Shown in pieces: positions 17,212 to 25,061 of a stretch of DNA of 64,000 nucleotides. Source of the DNA: an uncultured Acidobacteriota bacterium (GTDB lineage Bacteria > Acidobacteriota > Terriglobia > Bryobacterales > Bryobacteraceae). Below the pieces are notes generated by a model that made no database searches, had not been told where the DNA came from, and saw nothing but the letters and a program-made list of their open reading frames with translations. The position numbers and the translations under genes are program-made. Position 1 is the stretch's first letter, and every line of letters begins with the position of its first letter. The stretch covers positions 147,581-211,580 of the forward strand of contig CADEFT010000007.1 in the NCBI GenBank assembly GCA_902826685.1, given 5' to 3'.

Positions 17212-18268
17212 CGACGACCGCCGCGAAGAACCCGTCACCTGAGTCCCGTCCTGGCAGGCGCTGGCTATTGGCCGCCCGCCATTCTCCATCCAGTTCTTCC
17301 ACCACCCCTTCATTCTCTTCCCGTTCGAGCGAGCAAGTGGAATAGACAAGAAGCCCCTCCGGCTTGAGACACTCCAGGGCCTGACGCAGAATGCCGGCCT
17401 GCCGCGCGCGCAAGTCGTCCAGATCGCCCGGCTTCAATCTCCATTTGATTTCCGGGTTGCGCCCCAGCGTGCCGGTACCCGAGCACGGCGCATCGACCAG
17501 AATGCGATCGAACCGGGCGCGGAATGGCAGCGGTTGGGTCGCATCCAGCGCGACGCGGGGGCACCCGATATCGCCCATCGCGCGCAGACGGTGCAGGTGG
17601 CGGTCGCAGGCGATGGCGAGGACACCGGACTCCAGTGCCTGGACGGTCTTGTTGCCAGGAGCGGCGCACAGATCGAGGAAGCTCATTCCAGGGCGCAGGT
17701 CGAGTTGCGGCACGATCCATTGCGAGCCAATGTCCTGGATGCGCCCCTGCCGCACATGCGACTCCGCCGGCTTCAGGGCGCTTTGGGCAATGCCGGTTGC
17801 GGTCTCCACACCCCAGCGCGCCACCCAGCGATCCCACAACCATTCGGGGACTGAATATCGAATCGCCTCCGAAGGAAACGGCACTTGCTCCCGCGGCGCC
17901 TTGCGCAGAACGGCATTCACCAACCCGGTGGCAGAGCTCTTGCGGGCGCGCTTGACCAATTCCACCGATTCGGCGACGGCGGCATGGGCGGGAACGCGAT
18001 CGAGATAACGCAATTGATAAAGTCCCAGGCGCAGGGCGGTGCGCACTTCCGGATCGAGCTTCGCCGAGGGACGCCCGGCCGTCCGGGCGATCAGAAAATC
18101 GAGCTCCATCTGGCGGCGCAGCGTTCCCAATACGATTTCCGACGCCAGGCCCGCGTCTCGCGAATCGAGCGAGGCCGAATGAGCGTGCAGCAAATCGCCC
18201 GCAAAAGCCGATTGCGTTTCCACCCGCAGAAGAATGTCGAACGCCAGCCGGCGCGCAGGTGAAATCAT
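17198..18268 (-). CDS. rsmB: 16S rRNA m5C methyltransferase, RsmB/Sun family
   Basis: A 356-residue protein with an N-terminal NusB-like helical domain (about 1-125: ARRLAFDILLRVETQ then SEIVLGTLRRQMELD and VNAVLRKAPRE) and a C-terminal SAM-dependent methyltransferase. It shows FLDLCAAPGNKT (SAM site), DAPCSGTGTLGRNPEIKW (catalytic Cys motif IV) and YSTCSLEREENE (motif VI Cys). RsmB methylates C967 of 16S rRNA in E. coli. The ATG at 18268 is chosen for the standard N terminus and an AGGAAG site before it; a much longer open frame upstream is antisense to ttcA. The promoter is shared back-to-back with ttcA. Confidence 0.92.
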   Translation of the reverse strand: MISPARRLAFDILLRVETQSAFAGDLLHAHSASLDSRDAGLASEIVLGTLRRQMELDFLIARTAGRPSAKLDPEVRTALRLGLYQLRYLDRVPAHAAVAESVELVKRARKSSATGLVNAVLRKAPREQVPFPSEAIRYSVPEWLWDRWVARWGVETATGIAQSALKPAESHVRQGRIQDIGSQWIVPQLDLRPGMSFLDLCAAPGNKTVQALESGVLAIACDRHLHRLRAMGDIGCPRVALDATQPLPFRARFDRILVDAPCSGTGTLGRNPEIKWRLKPGDLDDLRARQAGILRQALECLKPEGLLVYSTCSLEREENEGVVEELDGEWRAANSQRLPGRDSGDGFFAAVVVRRG

Positions 18269-18283
18269 CCCGGTGTCACTTCC

Positions 18284-18290
18284 TATAATA
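18284..18290. promoter_or_regulatory. Symmetric divergent promoter for rsmB and ttcA
   Basis: The 27-nt gap between the two divergent starts contains CCTATAATAGG. Read on the plus strand it gives the perfect -10 box TATAAT (18284-18289), 6 nt before the ttcA TTG. On the minus strand it gives TATTAT (18290-18285), 16 nt before the rsmB ATG. Both -10 elements are the same bases, so one site may fire in both directions. No strong -35 is visible on either side. Confidence 0.65.
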
Positions 18291-18295
18291 GGACC

Positions 18296-19084
18296 TTGGA
18301 TCTCGAAAAGACTCTGTTGCGAAAAGTGGGCGACGCGATCGGGCGGTTCCAGATGATCCGCGATGGCGATCGTGTGGCCGTGGCGCTTTCCGGCGGCAAG
18401 GATTCGCTGACGCTTCTCGAAGCGCTTCTGGCGCTGCGCAGGAAAGCGCCCATCGATTTCAGCGTCTGCGCCTTTACGGTGGAACAGGGCAAGTTTCTGC
18501 GGCCCATCGAACCGCTGGGAAGCTGGCTGATCGAGCGCGGCATCGACTGGAGCTATCATCGCGACGCGCCATCGCTTCAGTTGCTCGACGAACAACCCGA
18601 TCATGGCTGCGATCTGTGCAGCCGGTTCCGGCGCCGGGCGGTGTATGAAATCGTGCGCGGCCTGGGCGCCAACGTGATCGCCTTCGGCCATACGGCGGAC
18701 GATTTCTGCGAAGCGTTCCTGCGCAATTCGCTTTTCACGGGCCGCCTGAGCGCGCTGCCGCCGGTGACCTGGTCGCGCAAAAAGGAGTTCCGGCTGATTC
18801 GCCCGCTGGTTTTCGTCACCGAGGACCTGACCACGCGCTTTGCGGGCTCGCTGGGCGCCCCGGTCATTCCCTGCGGCTGCTCGCAGAAAACGGGCACCGT
18901 GCGGCGCAGCCTGCGCGATTTTTTCGCCGAACTCGAACAGGATCATCCGCATTTGAAGGAGACGCTGCTTTCGGCCATGGGCAACATCGAGCCGCAGCGG
19001 CTCTTGGATACGCGCTACCTCGATCCCAATCTTGAAGAGGGGGCGGCTCAAACATCTCTGTTTCCAATCGTCACGGAATCGTAA
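18296..19084 (+). CDS. ttcA: tRNA 2-thiocytidine synthetase TtcA-like (PP-loop ATPase)
   Basis: A 262-residue N-type ATP pyrophosphatase. The PP-loop SGGKDSLTLLEALL is near residue 32. The Cys motifs of the TtcA group are present as CDLCSRFRRR near residue 103 and CGCSQKTGTVRRS near 198; these bind an iron-sulfur cluster in TtcA, which makes 2-thiocytidine at tRNA position 32. GHTADDFCEAFLRNSLF is the expected helix between them. The TTG at 18296 is taken as start because it lies exactly 6 nt after a perfect TATAAT and gives the family N terminus; no Shine-Dalgarno fits, so the mRNA is probably leaderless. Confidence 0.82.
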   Translation: MDLEKTLLRKVGDAIGRFQMIRDGDRVAVALSGGKDSLTLLEALLALRRKAPIDFSVCAFTVEQGKFLRPIEPLGSWLIERGIDWSYHRDAPSLQLLDEQPDHGCDLCSRFRRRAVYEIVRGLGANVIAFGHTADDFCEAFLRNSLFTGRLSALPPVTWSRKKEFRLIRPLVFVTEDLTTRFAGSLGAPVIPCGCSQKTGTVRRSLRDFFAELEQDHPHLKETLLSAMGNIEPQRLLDTRYLDPNLEEGAAQTSLFPIVTES

Positions 19085-19089
19085 TGACA

Positions 19090-19107
19090 CTGCGGTTGAC
19101 CTGTCAT
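19090..19107 (+). promoter_or_regulatory. Possible Pho box upstream of DUF47-pit
   Basis: CTGTCAT at 19101-19107 is an exact PhoB half-site. Eleven bases upstream, at the correct spacing, CTGCGGT (19090-19096) matches 4 of 7 positions, giving 11 of 14 overall. The site lies 87 nt before the start of the phosphate uptake operon, in the only gap available for its promoter. No phoB/phoR gene is in the window, so regulation by phosphate starvation is an inference. Confidence 0.4.
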
Positions 19108-19193
19108 GATTCGAATGCGAAACTAAGTCTTCCGTCTCGTCGCGATATGTTCCTTACACTACAGAATCAGGCGGCCCGCTCCCTAGAGGTTCT

Positions 19194-19799
19194 ATGAGGC
19201 TTCTGCCCCGCGAAGAGAAATTTTTCGATTATTTCCATACCCAGGCGCGTTTGATTTCGGAAGCCTCGCTGGTTTTAGGCGAGATCGCCCGCAGCGGCTC
19301 GGCCTCGGCGGCCGAGAGGATCACCAAGCTCGAGCGGGACGGCGACGAGATCATTCATGAAATCGTTCAGAAGCTGAACGCGACGTTCATCACTCCGCTC
19401 GACCCGGAAGACATCCACCAGATGGCTTCGCGGCTGGACGACGTTCTGGACGGCATCGAAGAAGTGGGCTACAAGATGTTCACCTATAAGGCGACGCCGT
19501 TGCCCGCCGAGGCGATCAAGATCTGCGATACGATCCAGGCCTCCGGGCAGGCCATCGAGAAAGCTTTCGCGGCCTTGAGCCAAAGCAAGGAACTGATGGA
19601 ACACTGCATTGAGATCAACCGGCTGGAGGATCTGGCCGACCAGATCGGACGCAGCGCGGTCGCCCATCTGTTCGAGCACGAAAAGGACCCGATCCAAATC
19701 ATCAAGCTGAAGGAAATTTACGATCTGCTCGAAACCGCCTGCGATGCCTGTGAAGACGTTGCCGACGTATTGCAGCACGTCGTCGTGAAGAACAGTTGA
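19194..19799 (+). CDS. DUF47 phosphate transport accessory protein (PhoU-like)
   Basis: A 201-residue all-helical protein of the DUF47/YkaA group, distant relatives of PhoU. Landmarks are FFDYFHTQARLI, ITKLERDGDEIIHEIVQKLN with acidic residues likely to bind metal, TPLDPEDIHQMASRLDDVLDGIEE, and a C-terminal LKEIYDLLETACDACEDVADVL helix pair. These proteins are encoded directly before pit phosphate transporters and modulate them. AGAGG is 5 nt before the ATG, and the gap to pit is 15 nt. Confidence 0.9.
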   Translation: MRLLPREEKFFDYFHTQARLISEASLVLGEIARSGSASAAERITKLERDGDEIIHEIVQKLNATFITPLDPEDIHQMASRLDDVLDGIEEVGYKMFTYKATPLPAEAIKICDTIQASGQAIEKAFAALSQSKELMEHCIEINRLEDLADQIGRSAVAHLFEHEKDPIQIIKLKEIYDLLETACDACEDVADVLQHVVVKNS

Positions 19800-19814
19800 T
19801 ACCAACGATTCCGC

Positions 19815-20816
19815 ATGAGTGAAACGCAGATCCTGGCAGCGATCATCATCTGTTTCGCGCTGATTTTCGATTTCATCAATGGATTTCACGATGCCGCCAA
19901 CTCGGTGGCCACTATCGTCGCGACGCGCGTTCTGACGCCGTTCCGCGCGGTGATGTGGGCGGCGTTTTTCAACTTCATTTCGGCCATCAGCTTTGGAACC
20001 GGCGTCGCCAGCACGGTGGGCAAAGGGCTGGTGGATCCGGAAATGATCACGCCCGCCACGGTGCTGGCGGGCCTGCTTGGGGCCATCGTCTGGGATCTGC
20101 TCACGTGGTGGTGGGGACTGCCCACCAGTTCCTCCCATGCGCTGTTCGGGGGCCTGGGCGGGGCGGCGGTGGCGGCGGCGGGCTTCAAGGTCATCATCGT
20201 TTCCGGGTGGATCCGCATTTTCACGTTCATCGCCGTGGCGCCGGTGCTGGGCCTGCTGCTGGCCTATTCGCTGATGATCCTCATTCACTGGATTTTCCGC
20301 AGCTACACGCCCAGGCAGATGGACATCTATTTCCGCAGGCTGCAATTGGCTTCGGCGGCCATCTTCAGTTATTCGCACGGCACCAACGACGCTCAGAAGA
20401 CCATGGGCATCATCACGCTGGTGTTGTTCACCGGCGGGTTCCAGAATTCGTTCCAGGTGCCGCTGTGGGTGATTCTGGCGGCGCACGCGGCGATCGCGCT
20501 GGGAACGATGTGCGGCGGCTGGCGGATTATCCGCACCATGGGGACGCGATTGACGCGCCTGAAGCCGCGCGGCGGATTCTGCGCGGAGACGGCGGCCGCG
20601 ACATCGATTCTGTTTTCCACCTATCTGCACATGCCGGTTTCGACGACGCACGTGGTGGCGGGCGCTATCGCCGGCGTCGGTTCCATTCAACGGCCCAAAG
20701 CGGTGCGCTGGCGCATTGCCACCAGCATCCTGTGGGCCTGGGTGATGACCATTCCCGCCTCGGCGGCGGTAGGCTACCTGAGCTATCAGGCGATCCACCT
20801 GCTGTTCGGCAAGTGA
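19815..20816 (+). CDS. pit: Low-affinity inorganic phosphate transporter PiT
   Basis: A 333-residue inner-membrane PiT/PHO4-family permease with around ten membrane segments. The two inverted-repeat signatures are present: FINGFHDAANSVATIVATRV near residue 21 and YSHGTNDAQKTMG near 186. GLPTSSSHALFGG is the re-entrant loop of the first half and MPVSTTHVVAGAIAGVG that of the second. The protein imports phosphate or metal-phosphate by cation symport. It is second in an operon after DUF47 and the cobalamin promoter follows 8 nt after its stop. Confidence 0.94.
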   Translation: MSETQILAAIIICFALIFDFINGFHDAANSVATIVATRVLTPFRAVMWAAFFNFISAISFGTGVASTVGKGLVDPEMITPATVLAGLLGAIVWDLLTWWWGLPTSSSHALFGGLGGAAVAAAGFKVIIVSGWIRIFTFIAVAPVLGLLLAYSLMILIHWIFRSYTPRQMDIYFRRLQLASAAIFSYSHGTNDAQKTMGIITLVLFTGGFQNSFQVPLWVILAAHAAIALGTMCGGWRIIRTMGTRLTRLKPRGGFCAETAAATSILFSTYLHMPVSTTHVVAGAIAGVGSIQRPKAVRWRIATSILWAWVMTIPASAAVGYLSYQAIHLLFGK

Positions 20817-20823
20817 CCGCTTC

Positions 20824-20853
20824 TTGAAGTTTCGCGCGAACCCCTGCTATTCT
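20824..20853 (+). promoter_or_regulatory. Promoter for the cobalamin operon
   Basis: TTGAAG (20824-20829) and TATTCT (20848-20853) are spaced by 18 nt, close to a sigma-70 promoter. Transcription would start near 20860, just before the riboswitch fold begins. The boxes start immediately past the pit stop codon. Confidence 0.6.
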
Positions 20854-20862
20854 CGGATGTCC

Positions 20863-21020
20863 ATGGTTCGCCCTCACGGGCGATGAAAAGGGGAATCCGG
20901 TTAGAATCCGGAGCTGCCCCGCAGCGGTAAGGGAAACGAACGTTGCCCCTCGACACTGGCTTTCGGGCCGGGAAGTCGCAACCAGTAGGTGGTCCCTGAG
21001 TCCGAAGACCTGCCTGGAAC
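20863..21020 (+). ncRNA. Cobalamin (AdoCbl) riboswitch
   Basis: The leader holds the classic B12-box elements in order: a GGTTCGCCCTCACGGGCGATG-like P2/P3 start (20865-20885, one short hairpin), GGGAATCCGG (20891-20900), GAATCCGGAGCTGCCCCGCA (20904-20923), a CGGTAA motif (20925-20930), a variable arm, then the B12 box AGTCCGAAGACCTGCC (20999-21014). It ends about 50 nt before the receptor ATG at 21068. A small hairpin (GGCCGCGCAACGGCC, 21021-21035) and AAGGGGG before the ATG could form the expression platform, perhaps controlling translation. Binding of adenosylcobalamin would switch off the receptor and adenosyltransferase genes. Confidence 0.95.
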
Positions 21021-21067
21021 GGCCGCGCAACGGCCGGACAGACTGCTTCGCTCTCGAAGGGGGACCG

Positions 21068-23503
21068 ATGCCCGGAACGTTTTCCGTTGGTTTTGTTTTT
21101 CATTTCCTTTCCGCCTTTGCGCAGGACCCGGGCGTCATCGCCGGTATCGTGCGCGATCCGGCGGACCGCCCGATTCCCGGCGCCAAGGTTGCGCTCTATC
21201 AAACCGGGCGCCACACGCCCGAAGCTTCAACGGTCACCGCGGCCGATGGATCGTACCGGTTCGATGCCGGCTATCGCGGCAGCGTTCTGCTTACGGTTTC
21301 GGCGGATGGGTTCCGCGCCGCCACGGTGCCAAGCGCGCCCGGAACGGCGTCCCGCGTGGTTCTGAAGATTGCCGGTCTCGATCAGCAGGTTCTGGTCACC
21401 GCCGAGGGGTCGGCGCAAAGCGTCGATCAGGTCTCGAAATCCGCCTCTCTTGTCACCGCCGCCGAGATCGAGCAGCGCGGCGAATATAGCGTCACCGAAG
21501 CGTTGCGCGACACGCCCGGACTGCTGATCCGCAACCTGGGCGGGCCGGGGCAATCGACTACGATTCGCATGCGTGGACTTCGGGCGGACGCGACGGCGAT
21601 CCTGATCGACGGCCTGCGATTTCGCGACGCCGCCACCACGCAGGGCGATGCCAGTTCTTTTATTTCCACGTTGAACGTCATTCGCCCGGACCGCATCGAA
21701 GTGCTGCGCGGATCGGGCTCCTCGCTGTATGGCACCAATGCCGTGGGCGGCACGATCAATGTGGTTTCGGACCCGGGCGGCGGCCCCATGCATGGCAACC
21801 TGCTGATGGAAGGAGGATCGCTCGGTTTCCTGCGCGGCCGCGGCGCGGTAAGCGGCGGCCTTGCCGGCAACCGGCTGACCTACAGCGCCGGTCTGCTGCA
21901 TTTGAATGTGCTCAGCGGAGTGGATGGCGACGACCGCGCGCGCAGCAGCGGCCTGCAGTCGTTTGTGCGCTACACGCCGGGCTCCCGCACTTCGCTCTCA
22001 AGCCGGCTGATTGTTTCGGACGATTTCGTGCAGCCCAACCTCAGTCCCACGGCCACCGGCCTGCCGGCAGCGAACATACCGTCCACGACGATCGTGCGGG
22101 CGATCCCGCTGGCGCCGGAGGAAGTTCGAAAGTCGGCGTTGGGGCTGCCATTCTCACCGGGCAACTCGACCTTCATCCCGAACCGGAACGATGCCGATAA
22201 CCGGCGTGCTTCGCGGTTCTGGAGCGGTGCCTGGATCGCGCGGCGGAACGTAAGCGCCGCCCTCGATCTACAGGCGAGCTATCAGCACGTCCACACCGAT
22301 CGCGACTTTCAGAACGGACCGGCGGGCGTGGGCACGCAGCCGCGCCTTTCGAATCTGAGCCTTTTTCAAGGATCCATCGACACGGTGGACGGGAGGGTGA
22401 ACGGGCGCCCCGGCCGGAACACCACCTTGCTCGGCGGATTCGAGTTTGAGCGGGAAGGCTATCTCAATGCCGACGACAACCGGCTCCCGGCGCCTTCCAC
22501 GGTTACCACGCGCACTCGGGCCAATCAGCGATCCTACGCCGGCTATTTCGCGGCGCAGACGGCGCTGCTGAACCAGCGGCTGCAGCTTTCGCTCTCGGGC
22601 AGGGCGCAGAGCTTCGCCACCGGCCGCCCCACCTTCGCCTATGCCGGCGTGTCGAACAACTACGACGCGGCGGCCTCCACCTCGCCTCCGCGGGCCCTCA
22701 CGGGCGACTTCGCCGCCTCGTATTTCGCGGCACGGACCGGAACAAAGCTGCGCGCGCACTTCGGCAATTCCTATCGCGCACCGGGGTTGTATGAGCGGTA
22801 TGGCTCAGGCTTCTTCTACAACGCGGTGACCAACGCCGTGGTCTTCACACCCTACGGCGACCCGCGCCTGGCGCCCGACCGCTATAACTCCGCCGACGCC
22901 GGCATCGATCAATACCTGCTGCGCGACCGCATTCGAATCAGCGCCACCTGGTTCTATACACGCATCGCGCAGATCACGCAGTTCGATTCGGTCGCCGCCG
23001 TGATCGCCGCCTCCTCCGATCCTTTCGGGCGGACTTCGGGCTACTACAACGGAGCGGGAGGCATCTCGCGAGGAGCGGAGGCGGCGGCCGAATTCCGTCC
23101 CTGGCGTTCGACATTGTGGCGGGGCTCCTATACCTACGTCAACGCCGATACCGATCAGGACACCGCGGTGCGCGGCTTCTACAGGGCGCTCAGCGTACCG
23201 GCACATTCGTTCACCGCGTTCTGGAACCAACGTCTCAACCGGCGAGCCGAGCTTACTTTCGATCTCTACCGCTCGGGCGCCTATCACAACTCGCTTTCGG
23301 CCGCCGGGCGCGCACGTGCCTATCTTTATCCGGGCTATGTGAAGGCGGATGGTGTTCTGTCGATACGCCTGCGCGAGACGGACCGCTACGCGTTGAACTG
23401 GCGCTTCAAGGTGGACAACATTCTGAATCGCCGCTATTTCGAGAACGGCTTTCAATCGCCGCGCGCCACATTGGTGACGGGGCTCGATTTTCAATTTCAC
23501 TAA
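21068..23503 (+). CDS. btuB: BtuB-like TonB-dependent cobalamin receptor with N-terminal regulatory domain
   Basis: An 811-residue outer-membrane receptor. A signal peptide is followed by a carboxypeptidase-regulatory (beta-sandwich) domain (GIVRDPADRPIPGAKVALYQ, about residues 25-100), then a plug (QSVDQVSKSASLVTAAEIEQ, EALRDTPGLLIRNLGGPGQS, IEVLRGSGSSLYGTNAVGG) and a 22-strand barrel. The extra N-terminal domain is typical of Acidobacteria and Bacteroidetes rather than E. coli BtuB. The last residues are DFQFH: an aromatic residue lies two from the end, but the usual terminal Phe is His. The cobalamin riboswitch directly upstream sets the substrate. AAGGGGG precedes the ATG. Confidence 0.9.
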   Translation: MPGTFSVGFVFHFLSAFAQDPGVIAGIVRDPADRPIPGAKVALYQTGRHTPEASTVTAADGSYRFDAGYRGSVLLTVSADGFRAATVPSAPGTASRVVLKIAGLDQQVLVTAEGSAQSVDQVSKSASLVTAAEIEQRGEYSVTEALRDTPGLLIRNLGGPGQSTTIRMRGLRADATAILIDGLRFRDAATTQGDASSFISTLNVIRPDRIEVLRGSGSSLYGTNAVGGTINVVSDPGGGPMHGNLLMEGGSLGFLRGRGAVSGGLAGNRLTYSAGLLHLNVLSGVDGDDRARSSGLQSFVRYTPGSRTSLSSRLIVSDDFVQPNLSPTATGLPAANIPSTTIVRAIPLAPEEVRKSALGLPFSPGNSTFIPNRNDADNRRASRFWSGAWIARRNVSAALDLQASYQHVHTDRDFQNGPAGVGTQPRLSNLSLFQGSIDTVDGRVNGRPGRNTTLLGGFEFEREGYLNADDNRLPAPSTVTTRTRANQRSYAGYFAAQTALLNQRLQLSLSGRAQSFATGRPTFAYAGVSNNYDAAASTSPPRALTGDFAASYFAARTGTKLRAHFGNSYRAPGLYERYGSGFFYNAVTNAVVFTPYGDPRLAPDRYNSADAGIDQYLLRDRIRISATWFYTRIAQITQFDSVAAVIAASSDPFGRTSGYYNGAGGISRGAEAAAEFRPWRSTLWRGSYTYVNADTDQDTAVRGFYRALSVPAHSFTAFWNQRLNRRAELTFDLYRSGAYHNSLSAAGRARAYLYPGYVKADGVLSIRLRETDRYALNWRFKVDNILNRRYFENGFQSPRATLVTGLDFQFH

Positions 23504-23516
23504 GGAGGCTTCTCTC

Positions 23517-24092
23517 ATGTCGATCGCAACCATGCGCGGAGATAACGGCACAACGGGACTTTCCGGAGGGATTCGCGTTTCCAAGGCGAGCCTGCGGGTG
23601 GAGGCTTACGGCACCATCGATGAAGCGATTTCGAGCATCGGCTTTGCACGATCCATCTGCGCGAACGTGGAGATCAAGACCGAGGCAAAGCGCATTCAAC
23701 GCGAGTTGTTCAAAGTGGCTTCGGCGATCTCGACTCCGCCCGAAAGCAAGAAAGGAATCCCCCCCATCGACGATTCGCTGGTGGATGCGTTGACGGCGGC
23801 GGTTCACCGGATCGAAGCCATACCGGGAATCCTGAGCGACTGGTCGGTACCGGGGGAAGACGCGGCGGCGGCGGCGTTCGACGTGGCGCGTACGGTGTGC
23901 CGGCGCGCGGAGCGGCTGGCCGTCCGGGTGACCGAGGAAGGCATCGCCCTTCAGCCGAACGTGCTGCGCTATCTCAACCGGCTATCGGACTTGCTCTGGC
24001 TATACGGCCGGCAAATCGAATTGGAAGCGGGCGTGGATGCGAGACTGCGCGATGAAACCACCGCCGGGCCGCGCTGGTCGCGCGCCTGGTAG
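23517..24092 (+). CDS. PduO-type cob(I)alamin adenosyltransferase
   Basis: A 191-residue protein of the PduO/MMAB family that transfers adenosyl from ATP to cob(I)alamin. The ATP-binding N terminus TMRGDNGTTGLSGG is near residue 5, RVEAYGTIDEAISSIG follows, and the C-terminal helix carries ARTVCRRAERLAV and RYLNRLSDLLWLYGR. A Lys is usual where Asn stands in the first motif (GDxGTT). The gene is 13 nt after the receptor, under the same riboswitch, so imported corrinoid is converted to the coenzyme form that then shuts the operon off. GGAGG lies 8 nt before the ATG. Confidence 0.9.
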   Translation: MSIATMRGDNGTTGLSGGIRVSKASLRVEAYGTIDEAISSIGFARSICANVEIKTEAKRIQRELFKVASAISTPPESKKGIPPIDDSLVDALTAAVHRIEAIPGILSDWSVPGEDAAAAAFDVARTVCRRAERLAVRVTEEGIALQPNVLRYLNRLSDLLWLYGRQIELEAGVDARLRDETTAGPRWSRAW

Positions 24093-24103
24093 GCGGGCAG
24101 GTT

Positions 24104-25027
24104 TCAGGAGCGTCCGTGGAAGAAATAGACTTCCGGCATGATGTGCATGTCGGAGACGACGCAGGGTCCGCAATCGTATTTGTATTCCGGCCAGGCTTCA
24201 CGGGCGGCGGCCGGAACGGCGATCTGATCGTCGGCGAGGTGATAGACGCAGACGGCCATGCGCGGTTTGAACCTGGCCAGCGTTTCCCTGGCGCCGCGCA
24301 GCGCGTTGCGCTCGGCGCCTTCGATATCGAATTTAATGAAATCGACGCGATCGAGACCTAGTTCGGCCACCAGCTTGTCGATGGTGGTCAACGGCAGATT
24401 GATGACGAACGAGCCATCGCGCTTCATCACGAAGCTGTCGCCGGCGGAGTTCGATGGGTCGACATTCATCGGCAGCACATCGTCCTTGTCCCAAACACCC
24501 TTGGCGTAGACGATCACCCTGCCTTCTTCGATTTCCTTGGCGAAGTTGCGGCGCAGGCTCTTCAGGTTCTCGGGCGCGGGCTCGATGGCCACCACTTTTT
24601 TCGCGCCGCGAGCGAGCGCCCGGCGCGTGTAGACGCCGATATTGGCGCCGCAGTCGAGCACGATGTCGCCCGGCTTGACGCCGTGTACACCCTGCTCATA
24701 GATGCCGTTCTCCTGCTCGGCCAGATCGTAAAGCACCGCCTCGGCATTTCCGGACGGAATCCAGAACGGGCCGCCCGGCGTCTCCCACAGTTCCAGCTTC
24801 TCGGCGTCGTCTTTTCGGAGCAGGCGGCTGTTGGCCTTGATCGACTGCTTCTTGTCATGGCGCCGCTTGGAGGCGTCCATGCTCTTCATCGCCTGGTCGA
24901 GCGGGCATTGTTTCGGATTGCGCCCCATGGCGAGCAGGGCCCCGATGAACAGTTGATCGTGCAGGAATCCAAAGATCAGGAAAAGGGCCAAGCCGACCGA
25001 AAGCTGGATGAGGGTCGCCTTCTTCAT
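24104..25027 (-). CDS. FkbM-family methyltransferase, membrane-anchored
   Basis: A 307-residue protein with one N-terminal hydrophobic segment (about residues 5-35) and a basic linker, then an FkbM-type SAM methyltransferase. GDIVLDCGANIGVYTRRAL is the SAM-binding motif near residue 122, VVAIEPAPENLKSL follows, and DRVDFIKFDIEGAERNALRG is the family signature near 230. FkbM enzymes O-methylate sugars or polyketides, so methylation of a cell-surface glycan is likely. It is the last gene of the seven-gene cluster, 34 nt after the GT39-like gene, with GGGGAG just before the ATG. Confidence 0.87.
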   Translation of the reverse strand: MKKATLIQLSVGLALFLIFGFLHDQLFIGALLAMGRNPKQCPLDQAMKSMDASKRRHDKKQSIKANSRLLRKDDAEKLELWETPGGPFWIPSGNAEAVLYDLAEQENGIYEQGVHGVKPGDIVLDCGANIGVYTRRALARGAKKVVAIEPAPENLKSLRRNFAKEIEEGRVIVYAKGVWDKDDVLPMNVDPSNSAGDSFVMKRDGSFVINLPLTTIDKLVAELGLDRVDFIKFDIEGAERNALRGARETLARFKPRMAVCVYHLADDQIAVPAAAREAWPEYKYDCGPCVVSDMHIMPEVYFFHGRS

Positions 25028-25061
25028 TCTCCCCGTCTATCGGCGCTCGAAGGCCCAGGCA

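Noticed and set aside
18269..19090. Long minus-strand open frame extending rsmB to 630 residues
   Set aside because: The extra part is antisense to the well-supported ttcA gene, has no NusB or methyltransferase sequence, and the standard RsmB N terminus starts at 18268.
19275..20798. 507-residue minus-strand open frame over DUF47 and pit
   Set aside because: Composition rich in Arg, Gln and His and antisense to two conserved genes.
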